This document shows, piece after piece, positions 8,903-18,929 of a stretch of DNA of 64,000 bases. Each line of letters opens with the position of its first letter. The first letter of the stretch is position 1. The notes under the pieces were generated by a model. The model was not told where the DNA came from. It saw only the letters and a list, made by a program, of their open reading frames with translations, and did no database searches. The position numbers were made by a program, and so were the translations under genes. The DNA lies in NCBI RefSeq assembly GCF_000969885.1, contig NZ_CP009501.1:1860001-1924000 (forward strand). Reading direction: 5' to 3'. This DNA is from Methanosarcina thermophila TM-1 (GTDB lineage: Archaea; Halobacteriota; Methanosarcinia; Methanosarcinales; Methanosarcinaceae).

Positions 8903-9620
8903 TTCTTATACCTCCATTAAATCTTATATAAACACCCAGCAACATAACAAAAATAATAGGTGCGAGTGCTATCATTGCGATCAGACCGAAGCCGTCTGCT
9001 ACAGGGTCTGCACCTTCATATGCTGTGGCTACTCCTACAGCCATAGACATAAGAAAAGATACAGCCATCGGACCTGTTACAGCTCCTCCTGCATCGAATG
9101 CTATACCTATAAAATCTCTGTCACAAAGCCATAATAGAACAAGGGCAAATAAATAACCTGGAACTATTATGTACAGGAATGGAATTCTATAGACAATTTT
9201 TGCCATTGTAATAGCAGCAAAAAGAGCAACTGCTAAGGAAAGCGTGTAAAGCATAAGATTTGATCTTATATAACCATTTGAAGACACCTCAACCTGATAA
9301 CATAAGACTCTTACAGAAGGTTCTGCAAGAGTAGCAAGTAAACCGAGGATAAAACCTATAGGGATCAAGAGATTTTCTCTAGAATCACCAAAAAATTCGC
9401 CTATTTTCGTTCCCGCAGGAAGAAAGCCATTAGAGACTCCATAGAGAAACAAAATCAGACCGAATGCAGTGAAAGCTAATCCTGTATAAAGTTTTACTAA
9501 CTGTGATGGTGGCAATTTTAAGTACAATATCTGGAATAGTGTAAAGAAAATTATTAGAGGAGCAATTGACTGAATAACTTCTAAAATTACAGGAAAAATT
9601 CCTCCTATACTCAAACTCAT
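8895..9620 (-). CDS. DUF1538 multipass membrane protein, second copy
   Basis: 241-aa integral membrane protein with about seven hydrophobic helices. The family hallmark FDAGGAVTGPMAVSF lies near residue 178, and an AEPSV motif near 95, both also found in the partner gene. It overlaps the upstream DUF1538 gene by 4 nt (ATGA arrangement) and the downstream PII-like gene by 8 nt, so the three are translated together. The family is of unknown transport function; the pairing with a PII-like regulator suggests a regulated channel or transporter, perhaps heterodimeric. Inference only. Confidence 0.85.
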   Translation of the reverse strand: MSLSIGGIFPVILEVIQSIAPLIIFFTLFQILYLKLPPSQLVKLYTGLAFTAFGLILFLYGVSNGFLPAGTKIGEFFGDSRENLLIPIGFILGLLATLAEPSVRVLCYQVEVSSNGYIRSNLMLYTLSLAVALFAAITMAKIVYRIPFLYIIVPGYLFALVLLWLCDRDFIGIAFDAGGAVTGPMAVSFLMSMAVGVATAYEGADPVADGFGLIAMIALAPIIFVMLLGVYIRFNGGIRNV

Positions 9621-10309
9621 GAAGATAAAACCCCCAGAAGCATGAGACTCAGTATAGGACCTGTAGTCGCCAAGCCTATAAGCCCAAATCCATCCAGTTC
9701 AGATCTATCCTGCAAAACTGAAGCTACCCCGACTCCAAGTCCCATAAGCACAGGCAAAATTATAGCCCCGGTAGTTACGCTTCCAGAATCAAAGGAAATT
9801 GCTAAGAAATCAGCAGGTACGAAGAAGGACAGCACGAGTATAAATGAATAAATTGCAGCAAACAAATATCTGATCGGAGTTCCATAGATTATTCTCAGGA
9901 TGGCAATAGCCATAAGGAAACCTACTCCAAAAGCGATGGAGAACAACAGTAAATTTCTATCTATGCTACCCTGCAGAGCTGAATCAACCAGGTTAATTAA
10001 AACAATTACATTGGGTTCTGCAATGGCTACAAAAAATGAGAATAAAAATACTATTAATGCAATGAACCCCAGTGAGTTATGCTTAGGCAAGTCACCTCCA
10101 ATTGCTCCTCCTATAGGGAGCATACTTACCTTAACCCCCGTTAGAAAAAAAATCATTCCTAGTGCAGTTATTGCTGTAGCTATTAAAAAGGAAATAAGAT
10201 CGTTCCAACTTACACCGACGAACAAAAGTAACAGCAACCCTATTGCCAGCGCTAAGGGAAAGACCGCTTGGGCTACTTCCTGAAAAGTTTCTTTAAGAAT
10301 ATTACTCAT
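9617..10309 (-). CDS. DUF1538 multipass membrane protein, first copy
   Basis: 230-aa membrane protein with about seven predicted helices, first gene of the operon. It contains IAEPNVIVL and FDSGSVTTGAIILPV, matching AEPSV and FDAGGAVTGPM of the partner. A strong TATA-like run (TTATATATATATT, minus strand, about 10325-10336) lies about 20 nt ahead of the ATG, with GGTGGAG in the short leader, so transcription likely starts close to the gene. I see no NrpR-type operator here, unlike at glnA. Substrate unknown. Confidence 0.85.
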   Translation of the reverse strand: MSNILKETFQEVAQAVFPLALAIGLLLLLFVGVSWNDLISFLIATAITALGMIFFLTGVKVSMLPIGGAIGGDLPKHNSLGFIALIVFLFSFFVAIAEPNVIVLINLVDSALQGSIDRNLLLFSIAFGVGFLMAIAILRIIYGTPIRYLFAAIYSFILVLSFFVPADFLAISFDSGSVTTGAIILPVLMGLGVGVASVLQDRSELDGFGLIGLATTGPILSLMLLGVLSS

Positions 10310-10974
10310 AAAAGCTCCACCAGATTATATATATATTAAACAAGATGCGTACATATTTATAATTATTGTTTGTGTACAATGCATTAAAAATTCAGTAAAA
10401 TATATTCTAATTTGACTCCTAGATTAAGATTTAATTTGACCTGTTAGAGAATTGAAGCCTGCATCTTAAGTTCTTTATGTAATCTGGATCTGTATATACA
10501 AATCTATCTGAATTAAAATTTATCTGAATTAATATGATATAAAGATTCATCTTGAAAATTGACGGCTTTTATTTGACGGCTTTTATGATAGAAAATCCAA
10601 AACTGAAAACTCAATATTTCCTGATAAGGATTTTAAACATATCTCGCACGTCTACAGGTTTTCTCCCTTTTCTACATGTATCCTGTTAATTGCCTTTTAA
10701 TTTTCTTTTCTTAGAGCTAACAAAGATATCCAAATCTTCTGGTTTTAACCGATTATTTTCAGTTAATCTGGTTCTCAAACAGGAAGGCAATACAAATTAT
10801 TTTCAGTTAGTTTGGTTTTCAAACCGGAAGGCAATACAAACAGGGTTAACAATATCATATATAACAAGTATAATATGAAAAAGTATAGCAATAGAAGAAA
10901 GGATCTGGTGATTAAAACCTCCAGCCTCAAAAACCACAGGTTTTACATGTTTTTATACAGAGAGGAGTTGATTT
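10310..10974. other. Intergenic with promoter and tandem repeat
   Basis: Holds the promoter of the DUF1538 operon at its left end and the 3' flank of the antiporter gene at its right end. Open frames across it are artefacts of the 44-bp duplication at 10752-10839. No gene seen. Confidence 0.4.
10752..10839. repeat. 44-bp tandem duplication
   Basis: Two abutting 44-bp copies (10752-10795 and 10796-10839) that differ at only four positions. Non-coding. Recent local duplication in the spacer. Confidence 0.9.
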
Positions 10975-12968
10975 TTATTCCAGACTATCTTCGCAAAGCT
11001 TTCTAACCTCATCGAGCTCTTCTGGTGGACTGATTACAAGCAGGATGTCATCCGCCAGAATCTCAGTTCCAGCTTCTGGTCCCGGAATTATTTTATGAAA
11101 GCGAGAAATTGCAAGTACAGATACCCCATACTTCTTTCGGAGATCGAGTTCCCCGAGGGTCATTCCTGCAATTTTGGAAAGTTTGCCGACCCTTATGCTT
11201 CGAATTTCTACATCTGCAAAGTCAAGAGCCAGATCATACATTTTCTTCCTGCGAATTTCAGGATTCCGGAGCATCTCGTAATGGTCGGCACGCAAAGTTA
11301 AGCCCAGTGAATTGATTTCATTGCTGGGAACTAAGTATCTGTGAAGCACCCTTGTGAAAAGCTCTATTGAACTTTCAAACTCGTCAGAAATTACCTCATC
11401 TGCTCCAAAAGCATAAAACTTATCCAGCTCGCTCAGGAAATGTGTCCTTGCGATAATATGAATTTGAGGGTTCAACCTGCGAGCAACCTCGATTATCCTT
11501 TTGGCACTGGCAGGATCGCCGGCGGTCACAACAATGGATTTCGCTGTATAGATACCTGCATGCTCCAGTACAGAGCTCTGAGCAGCATCACCATAGAATA
11601 TATGTTCCCCTTCCAGTTTTTTTACCCGTACGACTTCAGGATTCATGTCAATTACTATGTAGGGAATTGAAGTTGCCTTTGCGGCAGTCGCGACATTCCT
11701 ACCATTTATCCCGAATCCGACTATGATTACATGGTTTTCAAGCTTCTCTTCAGATTCATTTTCTTGAAATTTACTGTACCAGCCTTGCTTCAAGATGGGA
11801 GGGAAAGGCAGCAACTCGGCAAAATTCGTGGTTCGATACCCTATACTCATAAAAAGGGGGGTAAGTACCATAGAAAGCACAGCTACATCCATAAATTCCT
11901 GGTATGTAAGAGAGGAGATCAAGCCGCTTGTAAAACCTACTTTTGCAAGAATAAAGGAAAACTCTCCTACCTGTGAAAGAGAAAAACCAACCAGGATCAT
12001 CGTATGCATAGGAAAGCCTATAAGAAATGTACTCAAACTATTTGCAACAACTTTCAGGAGCAGTATGGTCAAGGTAGCAGCCAGGATAAGAAAGAGATGC
12101 TCTCTTAAGATATCGAGATCGAGCAGCATCCCTATGAAACGAAGAAGATGCTCATGAACATATCCCTGAATGGGATGAGATTACCAAGAGCCTGAACCGA
12201 GTACTCAGATTCGGAGATGATCAGACCAGCAAGAAAAGCCCCGAGAGCCAAAGAGAGACCAATTTTTGAAGTCAGCCAGGCTACAGAGAGCCCGATTGCC
12301 ATAACACTCAAAAGAAAAAGCTCGTTATTCCGGGTTTTAGCGACGTGGTACATGATGAAAGGAATCACATACCTGGCACTTAGAAGAGTAAAAATAATGA
12401 GCCCGAATCCCTGCAGGGTAAGCTCCAAGAAAGATTTTTCTGTTTCAGGGGTACCTGCAAGAACCGGAATCAGAAGTATAATCATCACTGCAGCTATATC
12501 CTGAAAAATTAATATTCCTAAAGAAGTTCGCCCATGAAGACTGTAGATTTCTCCTTTTTCCTGTAACAATTTAAGGACAATTGCAGTGCTGCTTAGTGCC
12601 ACTAAAAGCCCCAGGAAAATCGAGGATTCTCTGGAATTGCCAATCCAGAGAAATATAAGGGCAACAATGATAGCAGTTAGGGAAAGCTGCAGTCCACCTC
12701 CGAAAATTACAATTCTGCGAAGCTTCAGGAGGTCGCGCAGTGAGAATTCCATACCTATTGTAAAAAGCAGGAGTACTACACCCATCTCCGCCAGAAATTC
12801 GATGTTTTCTACGTCTCGAATCAGTCCCAAACCGAAAGGTCCGGCAAGAATACCTGCAAGCAGAAAGCCGATCAGTGGAGCTATTTTTAATTTTGAGAAA
12901 GTAAATACCACAGGAATAGAAAGCCCGAAGATGATCAGGAGGTCGGCTAAAAAATCTGTTGCCATCAA
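10975..12968 (-). pseudogene. Kef-type K+/H+ antiporter broken by a 1-nt frameshift
   Basis: A CPA2 monovalent cation:proton antiporter with C-terminal TrkA-N (NAD-binding, GFGINGRNVA) and TrkA-C domains. It is present as two frames: 12132-12968 encodes about 278 aa of membrane domain ending in FRDMFMSIFFVS, and 10975-12129 encodes 384 aa beginning MLLDLD with the last helices, TrkA-N (about residues 130-250 of that part) and TrkA-C. Family members read FFVSIGMLLDL through this point; here TCA is followed by TAG GG ATG, so a single base (an A giving TCA-ATA-GGG) is missing at about 12131-12134. Reading TAG as pyrrolysine would not repair it because the frame closes ten codons later. Either a sequencing error, a disabled gene, or a frameshift rescued in translation; the second frame's ATG only 2 nt after the stop would also allow reinitiation. 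Confidence 0.8.
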
Positions 12969-13138
12969 AAGAAATTTAATTTTTAAATAATATAAATGTT
13001 ATTATAACATACTGCTAGAAATTATTGTACTGACGACATTCCAGATTAACAGTTTGTATAAAATCCAGATGTTGATTGCTATAAAACAGATCAGAGAAAT
13101 AAAAAGAAGTAATTTAAGGATAAACTTGAAAAAGAGAA

Positions 13139-13223
13139 CGACGAGAGGGGGATTCGAACCCCCGAGATGCAAAGCATCACGGGATTAGCAATCCCGCGCC
13201 ATACCGGGCTTGGCTATCTCGTC
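13139..13223 (-). tRNA. tRNA-Ser (anticodon GCU)
   Basis: 85-nt cloverleaf. Acceptor stem GACGAGA pairs with TCTCGTC, anticodon stem CGGGA/TCCCG holds loop TTGCTAA (anticodon GCT), a long variable arm with stem GATGC/GCATC marks it as a class II serine tRNA, and the T arm GGGGGTTCGAATCCCCC is complete. CCA is not encoded. It lies 150 nt downstream of the SRP RNA gene on the same strand. Confidence 0.96.
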
Positions 13224-13375
13224 ACAAAGGATTTTAAGAAGCGCGTCCCCTTAAACGCAGTCCATATATTTAATCTTTTCCGGGGAAAAGGCTTCACACA
13301 GACTATCTTTTAAGAGATAATTCTGCTATAAAACTAAATTACTTTATTTGTTCTAAATTACCTTATGTGTTAAGT

Positions 13376-13688
13376 GATGAGCACGCCTCAGGTCGCTGCA
13401 TCTTGGAGACACCAGTAGGCTGGACCCTCTCCTCCACCCCGCACCCCCGCAAGCGACAGTTGCCCACGGTAAGTCTGCTCCCTTCCGGGCCTCGACCGGT
13501 CTCCGCAGTTAGGGTATGAGAATCTGCTCTCCAGCAAACCCTCATACCTGCACCATCCCAGCAGGACGGGGCTTCTCCGTTGAGATTCCAGGCTGAAATC
13601 CCTTCGATGCCTCTTCCCTCGGCTTCGTCCCCCGCATATCGGCGATTTCGGGTTACAGGTAACGCCGAGCTACCCGGACTAGCTCATC
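13376..13688 (-). ncRNA. Signal recognition particle (7S) RNA
   Basis: Archaeal SRP RNA of about 313 nt, the scaffold for SRP19 and SRP54 in membrane targeting. The diagnostic domain IV hairpin is visible around GGCCCGGAAGGGAGCAGAC (minus strand, near 13460-13485). The two ends pair (GATGAGC with GCTCATC), which sets the boundaries. The GC-rich composition contrasts sharply with the flanks. A TATA box lies 20-30 nt upstream. Open frames overlapping it are not genes. The tRNA-Ser gene downstream on the same strand is an arrangement also known in other methanogens. Confidence 0.95.
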
Positions 13689-13992
13689 AGCTATAAAAAG
13701 ACACTTTTAATATATAAGAATATCGTAGCCACGTTCCTCCCGATATTTATTTTCTAATTATAGAATCAAAATGTTCAATCCCTCCAAAAGAAAAGGGCAG
13801 AGATAAAAAGGTATTCTTCAAAAAACTGAGAAGAAGTAATCAACTAAAATTCAACAGATCTTAAAATAATAGGAGGAATAAATCTCCCTATTTATTTATA
13901 TACGTTATTTTTCAAAATAATGTTGAATAAATCTCAAACGGCTTATTAGCAAATTAAATACCCGGCAAAATAGGGAGATAAAGGGGAGTTCT
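13689..13992. other. Divergent spacer
   Basis: Holds the SRP RNA promoter on the left and the promoter and leader of the RamA-like gene on the right (TATTTATTTATATACG at about 13888-13903). The plus-strand leader ends with GGGGAG before the ATG. No gene seen. Confidence 0.4.
13705..13720 (-). promoter_or_regulatory. TATA box of the SRP RNA gene
   Basis: Minus-strand CTTATATATTAAAAG, centred about 25 nt before the inferred 5' end of the SRP RNA (13688), the standard archaeal TATA spacing. Confidence 0.7.
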
Positions 13993-15618
13993 ATGAGTTA
14001 TGGAGTTGCAATTGACCTTGGAACCAGCGGGTATCGAGCTCAGAAAATCGATCTGGATACAAAAGAGATCCGAAGAACAGTGATAACTTTGAGAAACCCT
14101 CTGCCCGGAGCGAACGTGATGGATCACATGGATTTCGGAATTCGTTACGGGCAGGAGCTTGCACATGGGCTTTCAATAAATGCAGTGAAGATTCTGTTCC
14201 GTGCTCTTGATGTGAAAAGTGAAGAACTCGAAAGACTCTCAATCTGCGGAAATCCAATCCAGCTATCCATTTTTCAGGGAATAAGCATTGAAGACCTGGC
14301 TTATGCAGGGGAACGTAAGAAAAAGAAGTACAACATACAGGAACAGGACAGAAGCGCCAGAATAATACATAGCAGCGAAATCTCCGGGCTTGAGGAATAT
14401 GATTGTGAAGTCGTAGTTCCTCCTGCAATAAAGCACGAAGTCGGAGCAGATGCTCTTGCCCTGATAGTAAAATCTGGAATGCTTGACAGCAACGATATCT
14501 CAATTGCTACGGACTACGGGACAAACGCAGAAATGGCTCTTAAAGTAAAAGATATAATTTATACGGGATCTGCAGCTGCTGGCCCTGCTCTTGAAGGACA
14601 GCAGATAAAGCACGGAAAACTTGCATCTCCATATGCCATATCAGATATAGAAATTGAGGATGGCGCATTCAGGAATTTTGTGCTTAGCGAAGAGATGAAA
14701 CCTGTCCAGGGAGATCTCGTAGACCCGGCAACAGGAGAAGTGCTTAATGAAGGTCAGATCAAAGCTAAAGGAATTACAGGTACCGGAGTTATAGCACTAA
14801 TAGAGAAAGGAATGGAAAGCGGACTTATAGAGCTCCCTAAAATTAAGACCCCTGACAGACTCATTCATCTGCAGAACAAGATAGATTTCTCTGAGAAAGA
14901 CCTGACAGAAGCTGGAAAAGCCATAGGTGCTATCCGTGCAGGGCATATTACACTCTGTGCCGTTGCAGGTATTGAGATGACGGATATCGACAAGGCTTAT
15001 ATGGCGGGCGCTGCCGGCACATATATGGATGCGGCAAAAGCTCAGAAAGTGGGGTTGATCCCATATGCGACAGAAAAAATCTGTCAGCTTGGGAACACCT
15101 CACTTGCAGTAGCCCGCGAAATCCTCCTTTCAGAAGAGAGGTTATGGGAGCTCCAGGACATTGCAAGCCAGATAATAGGCACACACATAATGTTTGCTAC
15201 CGCTCCAGAGTTCAGAGATACATATGTACTCGAACTTGCATACTGGGAAGAGGGTATGCCCTTTAAAATGTTTAAGAAACATCTCAAAAAGAAGGGACTT
15301 CCTGTGCTCGGAGATCCTATAGAAAAGCCCAGTATTGAGAAACGTGTGGAGAGAGACATTCCGGTTCTTGGAGAAGAGGGGCTTCATGTACTTGAAAGAG
15401 TCGGAACCTACATGACCATGGTTGTCGATTGCCCCGAGTGTAAGAAGTGTATTAAAGTCTGTCCAACTGGAGCCATATCAATTGACGAAGAAAACAGAGT
15501 TATGATAAGTACTGATCTATGTGAAGGCGCCCATTGCCAGCGATGCATACGAGCCTGCCCTCCGGAAAAATTTAGCTGGGAGAATCTTGAGGTTTTCGAG
15601 CAGCTGTTGCAGGAGTAA
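13993..15618 (+). CDS. RamA-family corrinoid protein reductive activase
   Basis: 541-aa ATP-dependent iron-sulfur protein of the RamA/RACo type, which reduces inactive Co(II) corrinoid proteins to Co(I) so that methyltransferases can work. The N-terminal part has an actin-like ATPase start (AIDLGTSG) and the central domain carries DYGTNAEMAL and AGAAGTYM typical of the family. Two C-terminal [4Fe-4S] motifs are complete: C480-x2-C483-x2-C486-x3-C490-P and C510-x4-C515-x2-C518-x3-C522-P. Length equals that of characterised RamA. GGGGAG lies 5 nt before the ATG. It is not next to methyltransferase genes here, so it could be RamA itself or one of the genome's paralogues serving methanol or methylsulfide systems. 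Confidence 0.88.
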   Translation: MSYGVAIDLGTSGYRAQKIDLDTKEIRRTVITLRNPLPGANVMDHMDFGIRYGQELAHGLSINAVKILFRALDVKSEELERLSICGNPIQLSIFQGISIEDLAYAGERKKKKYNIQEQDRSARIIHSSEISGLEEYDCEVVVPPAIKHEVGADALALIVKSGMLDSNDISIATDYGTNAEMALKVKDIIYTGSAAAGPALEGQQIKHGKLASPYAISDIEIEDGAFRNFVLSEEMKPVQGDLVDPATGEVLNEGQIKAKGITGTGVIALIEKGMESGLIELPKIKTPDRLIHLQNKIDFSEKDLTEAGKAIGAIRAGHITLCAVAGIEMTDIDKAYMAGAAGTYMDAAKAQKVGLIPYATEKICQLGNTSLAVAREILLSEERLWELQDIASQIIGTHIMFATAPEFRDTYVLELAYWEEGMPFKMFKKHLKKKGLPVLGDPIEKPSIEKRVERDIPVLGEEGLHVLERVGTYMTMVVDCPECKKCIKVCPTGAISIDEENRVMISTDLCEGAHCQRCIRACPPEKFSWENLEVFEQLLQE

Positions 15619-15696
15619 AAAGTGTGCTCTCATGACAGGTGTTCTCAGGATCTCTCATCAGGCGGCTTCAAAATTGAATAAATAGAGGAAAGAAAG

Positions 15697-17043
15697 TTAG
15701 AGGGAATAGGTCTCGCGAAGTTTTGTAACAAGTGCTTCAACCTGCTCAACTGCAGTCCCTATGTATTTGTCGGGGTTTACAAGGTTCTCAATATCCATAA
15801 CAGTTAGATACCTTGCAATTTCGGGGGTTTCCAGGAGTACGGTTTTAAAATGCTGCCCCGTATCATGGGCTTTCATTGCCGCAGTCCGCACAAGCTCGTG
15901 GGCTTCCTGCCTGCCCACTCCTCGCTTTGCAAGCTCGATCATTACAGCTTCGCCCATATTGAGACCTCTGAGCAGCTCCAGATTCCTCCGAATGTTCTCA
16001 GGATAGAACTTCAGGTTTTCAATCACGTCTATCCCGAGCTTAAGGATGTGATCCGTAAGCACGCAGGCTTCAGGGAAAACTATCCTCTCAGAGGAAGAGT
16101 TTGTCAGGTCTCTTTCATCCCACAGGGTATTATTTAAAAGCTCAGGCTCGACCATAGCCCTTACAATTTTTGCAAGTCCGCATATCTGCTCGGACTTTAT
16201 GGGATTGCGCTTATGAGGCATTGTAGATGACCCTACCTGCTTTTCTCCAAAACTTTCCTCAATCTCAGCAATTTCACTGCGCTGGAGAGTCCTGATTTCT
16301 ATACCTATCTTATCCAGGGTCGTGACTGTATTTGCCATCCACATTACAAATTCGGCATGCCTATCCCGCTGAATAATCTGGCTGGAAACGTCTACAGCCC
16401 CGATTCCAAGATTCTGCATAGTAAGTTTCTGGATAAGAATTCCGGCTTTTCCAAAGGCAGCCTGGGTTCCGACTGCTCCGGTCATCTGCCCAACTGTCAC
16501 TCTTGGAGTGAGTTGATTGAGACGTTCCAGATGTCTTGAGATCTCAGAAGACCAGATCGCAAAACGCAATCCGTAAGTCGTTGGAACCCCAATCTGCCCG
16601 TGGGTTCTTCCGCAGCAGACCGTATGCTTGTGTGCTTCAGCCTGGTTAACCAGAGCCCTGAGTAAAGTTCTGAGTTTATCTTCCAGAATATCGATTGCGT
16701 CCTTGATCTGAAGAGCTGTCGCCGTATCCAGGATATCATTTGAAGTAGCTCCGAAATGTACCCATTTTCCGGCGTCATCTCTGCACTGTTCAGAAATTGC
16801 AATGACAACAGCCATCATATCATGGTGGATCTCAGCCTCAATTTCATCAACCCTTTCGGCTTTTACAGAAGAAATACTCTGGGATATGATTTCAGCTGCA
16901 TCTGCTGGAATCAAACCCATATCTGCCTCAGCACGGGCAAGGGCGGCTTCTACCTGCAGAATCTTTGCAAGTCTGTTCTCCTGGCTCCATACGTGTTTCA
17001 TTTCTGCGGTACCATAGCGGTAGTCTATAGGATGAATCGCCAC
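15697..17043 (-). CDS. purB: Adenylosuccinate lyase
   Basis: Fumarase/aspartase-superfamily enzyme acting twice in purine synthesis: it releases fumarate from SAICAR and from adenylosuccinate. The superfamily signature GSSTMPHKRNP is present (about residues 260-270), along with THGQIGVPTT and TSNDILDTATA segments. The frame is open from an ATG at 17055, but the family begins (M)AIHPIDYRYG, matching a GTG at 17043 preceded by GGTGAT; I chose that start (448 aa). It is convergent with the RamA-like gene and has no purine-pathway neighbours. Confidence 0.95.
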   Translation of the reverse strand: MAIHPIDYRYGTAEMKHVWSQENRLAKILQVEAALARAEADMGLIPADAAEIISQSISSVKAERVDEIEAEIHHDMMAVVIAISEQCRDDAGKWVHFGATSNDILDTATALQIKDAIDILEDKLRTLLRALVNQAEAHKHTVCCGRTHGQIGVPTTYGLRFAIWSSEISRHLERLNQLTPRVTVGQMTGAVGTQAAFGKAGILIQKLTMQNLGIGAVDVSSQIIQRDRHAEFVMWMANTVTTLDKIGIEIRTLQRSEIAEIEESFGEKQVGSSTMPHKRNPIKSEQICGLAKIVRAMVEPELLNNTLWDERDLTNSSSERIVFPEACVLTDHILKLGIDVIENLKFYPENIRRNLELLRGLNMGEAVMIELAKRGVGRQEAHELVRTAAMKAHDTGQHFKTVLLETPEIARYLTVMDIENLVNPDKYIGTAVEQVEALVTKLRETYSL

Positions 17044-17617
<574 letters not shown>

Positions 17618-17623
17618 TCTTTT

Positions 17624-18367
17624 TTGCAGGTGGAAGCACACCTTCAGAAAATCATTGATCAGGAAGGAAAAGTCCATCTTACCCTTATCGATCCCGCTTC
17701 CCAGACGCCTGAACGAGCTGCTGAAATCGCTCTTGCAGCCGTCAAGGGAGGCACCGATGCCATCATGATAGGGGGTTCAACCGGGGCATCGGGAACCCTG
17801 CTTGATGAGACCGTCATAAAAATAAAAGAAAAGGTAGATGTCCCTACCATCCTTTTCCCGGGGAGTGCAGCCGGACTCAGCAGGTATGCAGATGCCGTAT
17901 TTTTCATGAGCCTGCTGAATTCGAGAGATATAGCGTATGTGATCACAAATCAGGTGCTTGGAGCTCCGCTTATATACAGAAGCCAGATCGAACCTATCTC
18001 CATGGCATATATTATTGTCGAGCCCGGAGGAACGGTTGGCTGGGTAGGAGACGCAAAGCTGATTCCCAGGAAGAAGCCTGAAATTGCTGCTGTATATGCC
18101 CTTGCAGGCAAATACCTTGGCATGCATTACACCTACCTTGAGGCTGGCTCTGGAGCTGATACGCCTGTCAGCCCTGAGATGATAAGAACTGTCAAGCAGG
18201 TACTCGGAGAGAACAAACTCATAGTTGGCGGTGGGATCAGAGACGCAAAAACTGCAGAACTCTGCGCTTCTGCAGGTGCAGATATGATAGTTACCGGCAC
18301 CATTCTTGAAGAAGTAAAGGATGTTACTGCAAAGGTGGCTGAAATTGTATCAGCGATAAAAAGATGA
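17624..18367 (+). CDS. Geranylgeranylglyceryl phosphate synthase
   Basis: TIM-barrel prenyltransferase (PcrB/GGGPS family) that makes the first ether bond of archaeal lipids, joining sn-glycerol-1-phosphate and geranylgeranyl diphosphate. Visible motifs: LIDPASQTPE, GGSTG, YLEAGSGAD and VGGGIRDAKTA (phosphate-binding). 247 aa is the normal length. The frame begins with TTG at 17624 (MQVEAHL); a GTG at 17630 is the alternative. Coupled to rpl40e with a 6-nt gap. Acts at the inner face of the membrane with Mg2+. Confidence 0.95.
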   Translation: MQVEAHLQKIIDQEGKVHLTLIDPASQTPERAAEIALAAVKGGTDAIMIGGSTGASGTLLDETVIKIKEKVDVPTILFPGSAAGLSRYADAVFFMSLLNSRDIAYVITNQVLGAPLIYRSQIEPISMAYIIVEPGGTVGWVGDAKLIPRKKPEIAAVYALAGKYLGMHYTYLEAGSGADTPVSPEMIRTVKQVLGENKLIVGGGIRDAKTAELCASAGADMIVTGTILEEVKDVTAKVAEIVSAIKR

Positions 18368-18807
18368 TGTCTGAAAAAAGACTCGGGATGTGCTGCCTGC
18401 ATTAAAAAGAACTTATTTAAAAATAACTTATTAATTCCTTACTTCTTTTAAAATATTTATTTTTTTCCAGAGAACTTTTCCAGAGCGGAGACTATCTTTA
18501 ACATCTGTGCAGAAATTAAAACCCACTTTTTAGCAGCTAAACAGGAATGAAAACTCATTTATTTTATTAAGTAGATATTATTAAGACCGGAAAAGGCTAG
18601 ATAAAAATAAATAAGTTTTTAAAAATAAATAAGGCTTTCAATCCTGAGAAACTTCTCATTTAGTTCTAAATTTGAGATATTGTTGTTCCGGAGAATTTTT
18701 GAACATTCAGGGCGAAAATTGTAGGCTGTTGAAGCCCAAGTCACAGCAGCCGATTGTAATAAATAGTTATAAGGTAATATTTGACTCCTATTTTAGTATA
18801 AGACTGT
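18368..18807. other. Intergenic, atwA promoter region
   Basis: AT-rich spacer between the GGGP synthase and the atwA unit. TAATATTTGACTCC at 18775-18788 may be the promoter, about 25-30 nt before the 36-codon ORF. No gene seen. Confidence 0.4.
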
Positions 18808-18918
18808 ATGGCGCAAAAGGATCCGAAAAATGTAGAGAATGAAAACAAATTACCACACACGATTGGCAGAATTGTAGAACTGAGTACGGGTCCGGCATTA
18901 ACTTGCGATCAACACTAA
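18808..18918 (+). CDS. Possible 36-aa leader ORF of atwA
   Basis: Short ORF starting MAQKDPKNVENENK, hydrophilic and without recognisable domain. Its TAA stop runs straight into GAGGT (18919-18923), the ribosome binding site of atwA, so ribosomes ending here would be positioned to start atwA. A TATA-like stretch lies 25-30 nt upstream and there is no ribosome binding site of its own, which would fit a leaderless message. It could be a real small protein, a regulatory leader peptide, or chance. Confidence 0.35.
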   Translation: MAQKDPKNVENENKLPHTIGRIVELSTGPALTCDQH

Positions 18919-18929
18919 GAGGTATGATT

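Noticed and set aside
10690..11006. Two plus-strand ORFs of 62 and 64 codons
   Set aside because: They lie across the 44-bp tandem duplication and the 3' end of the antiporter gene, with no ribosome binding site or similarity.
12132..12134. TAG in the antiporter as a pyrrolysine codon
   Set aside because: Readthrough in that frame meets another stop within about ten codons and does not join the second half; a frameshift is needed.
13363..13545. 60-codon minus-strand ORF
   Set aside because: It lies inside the SRP RNA; high GC of structured RNA keeps frames open by chance.
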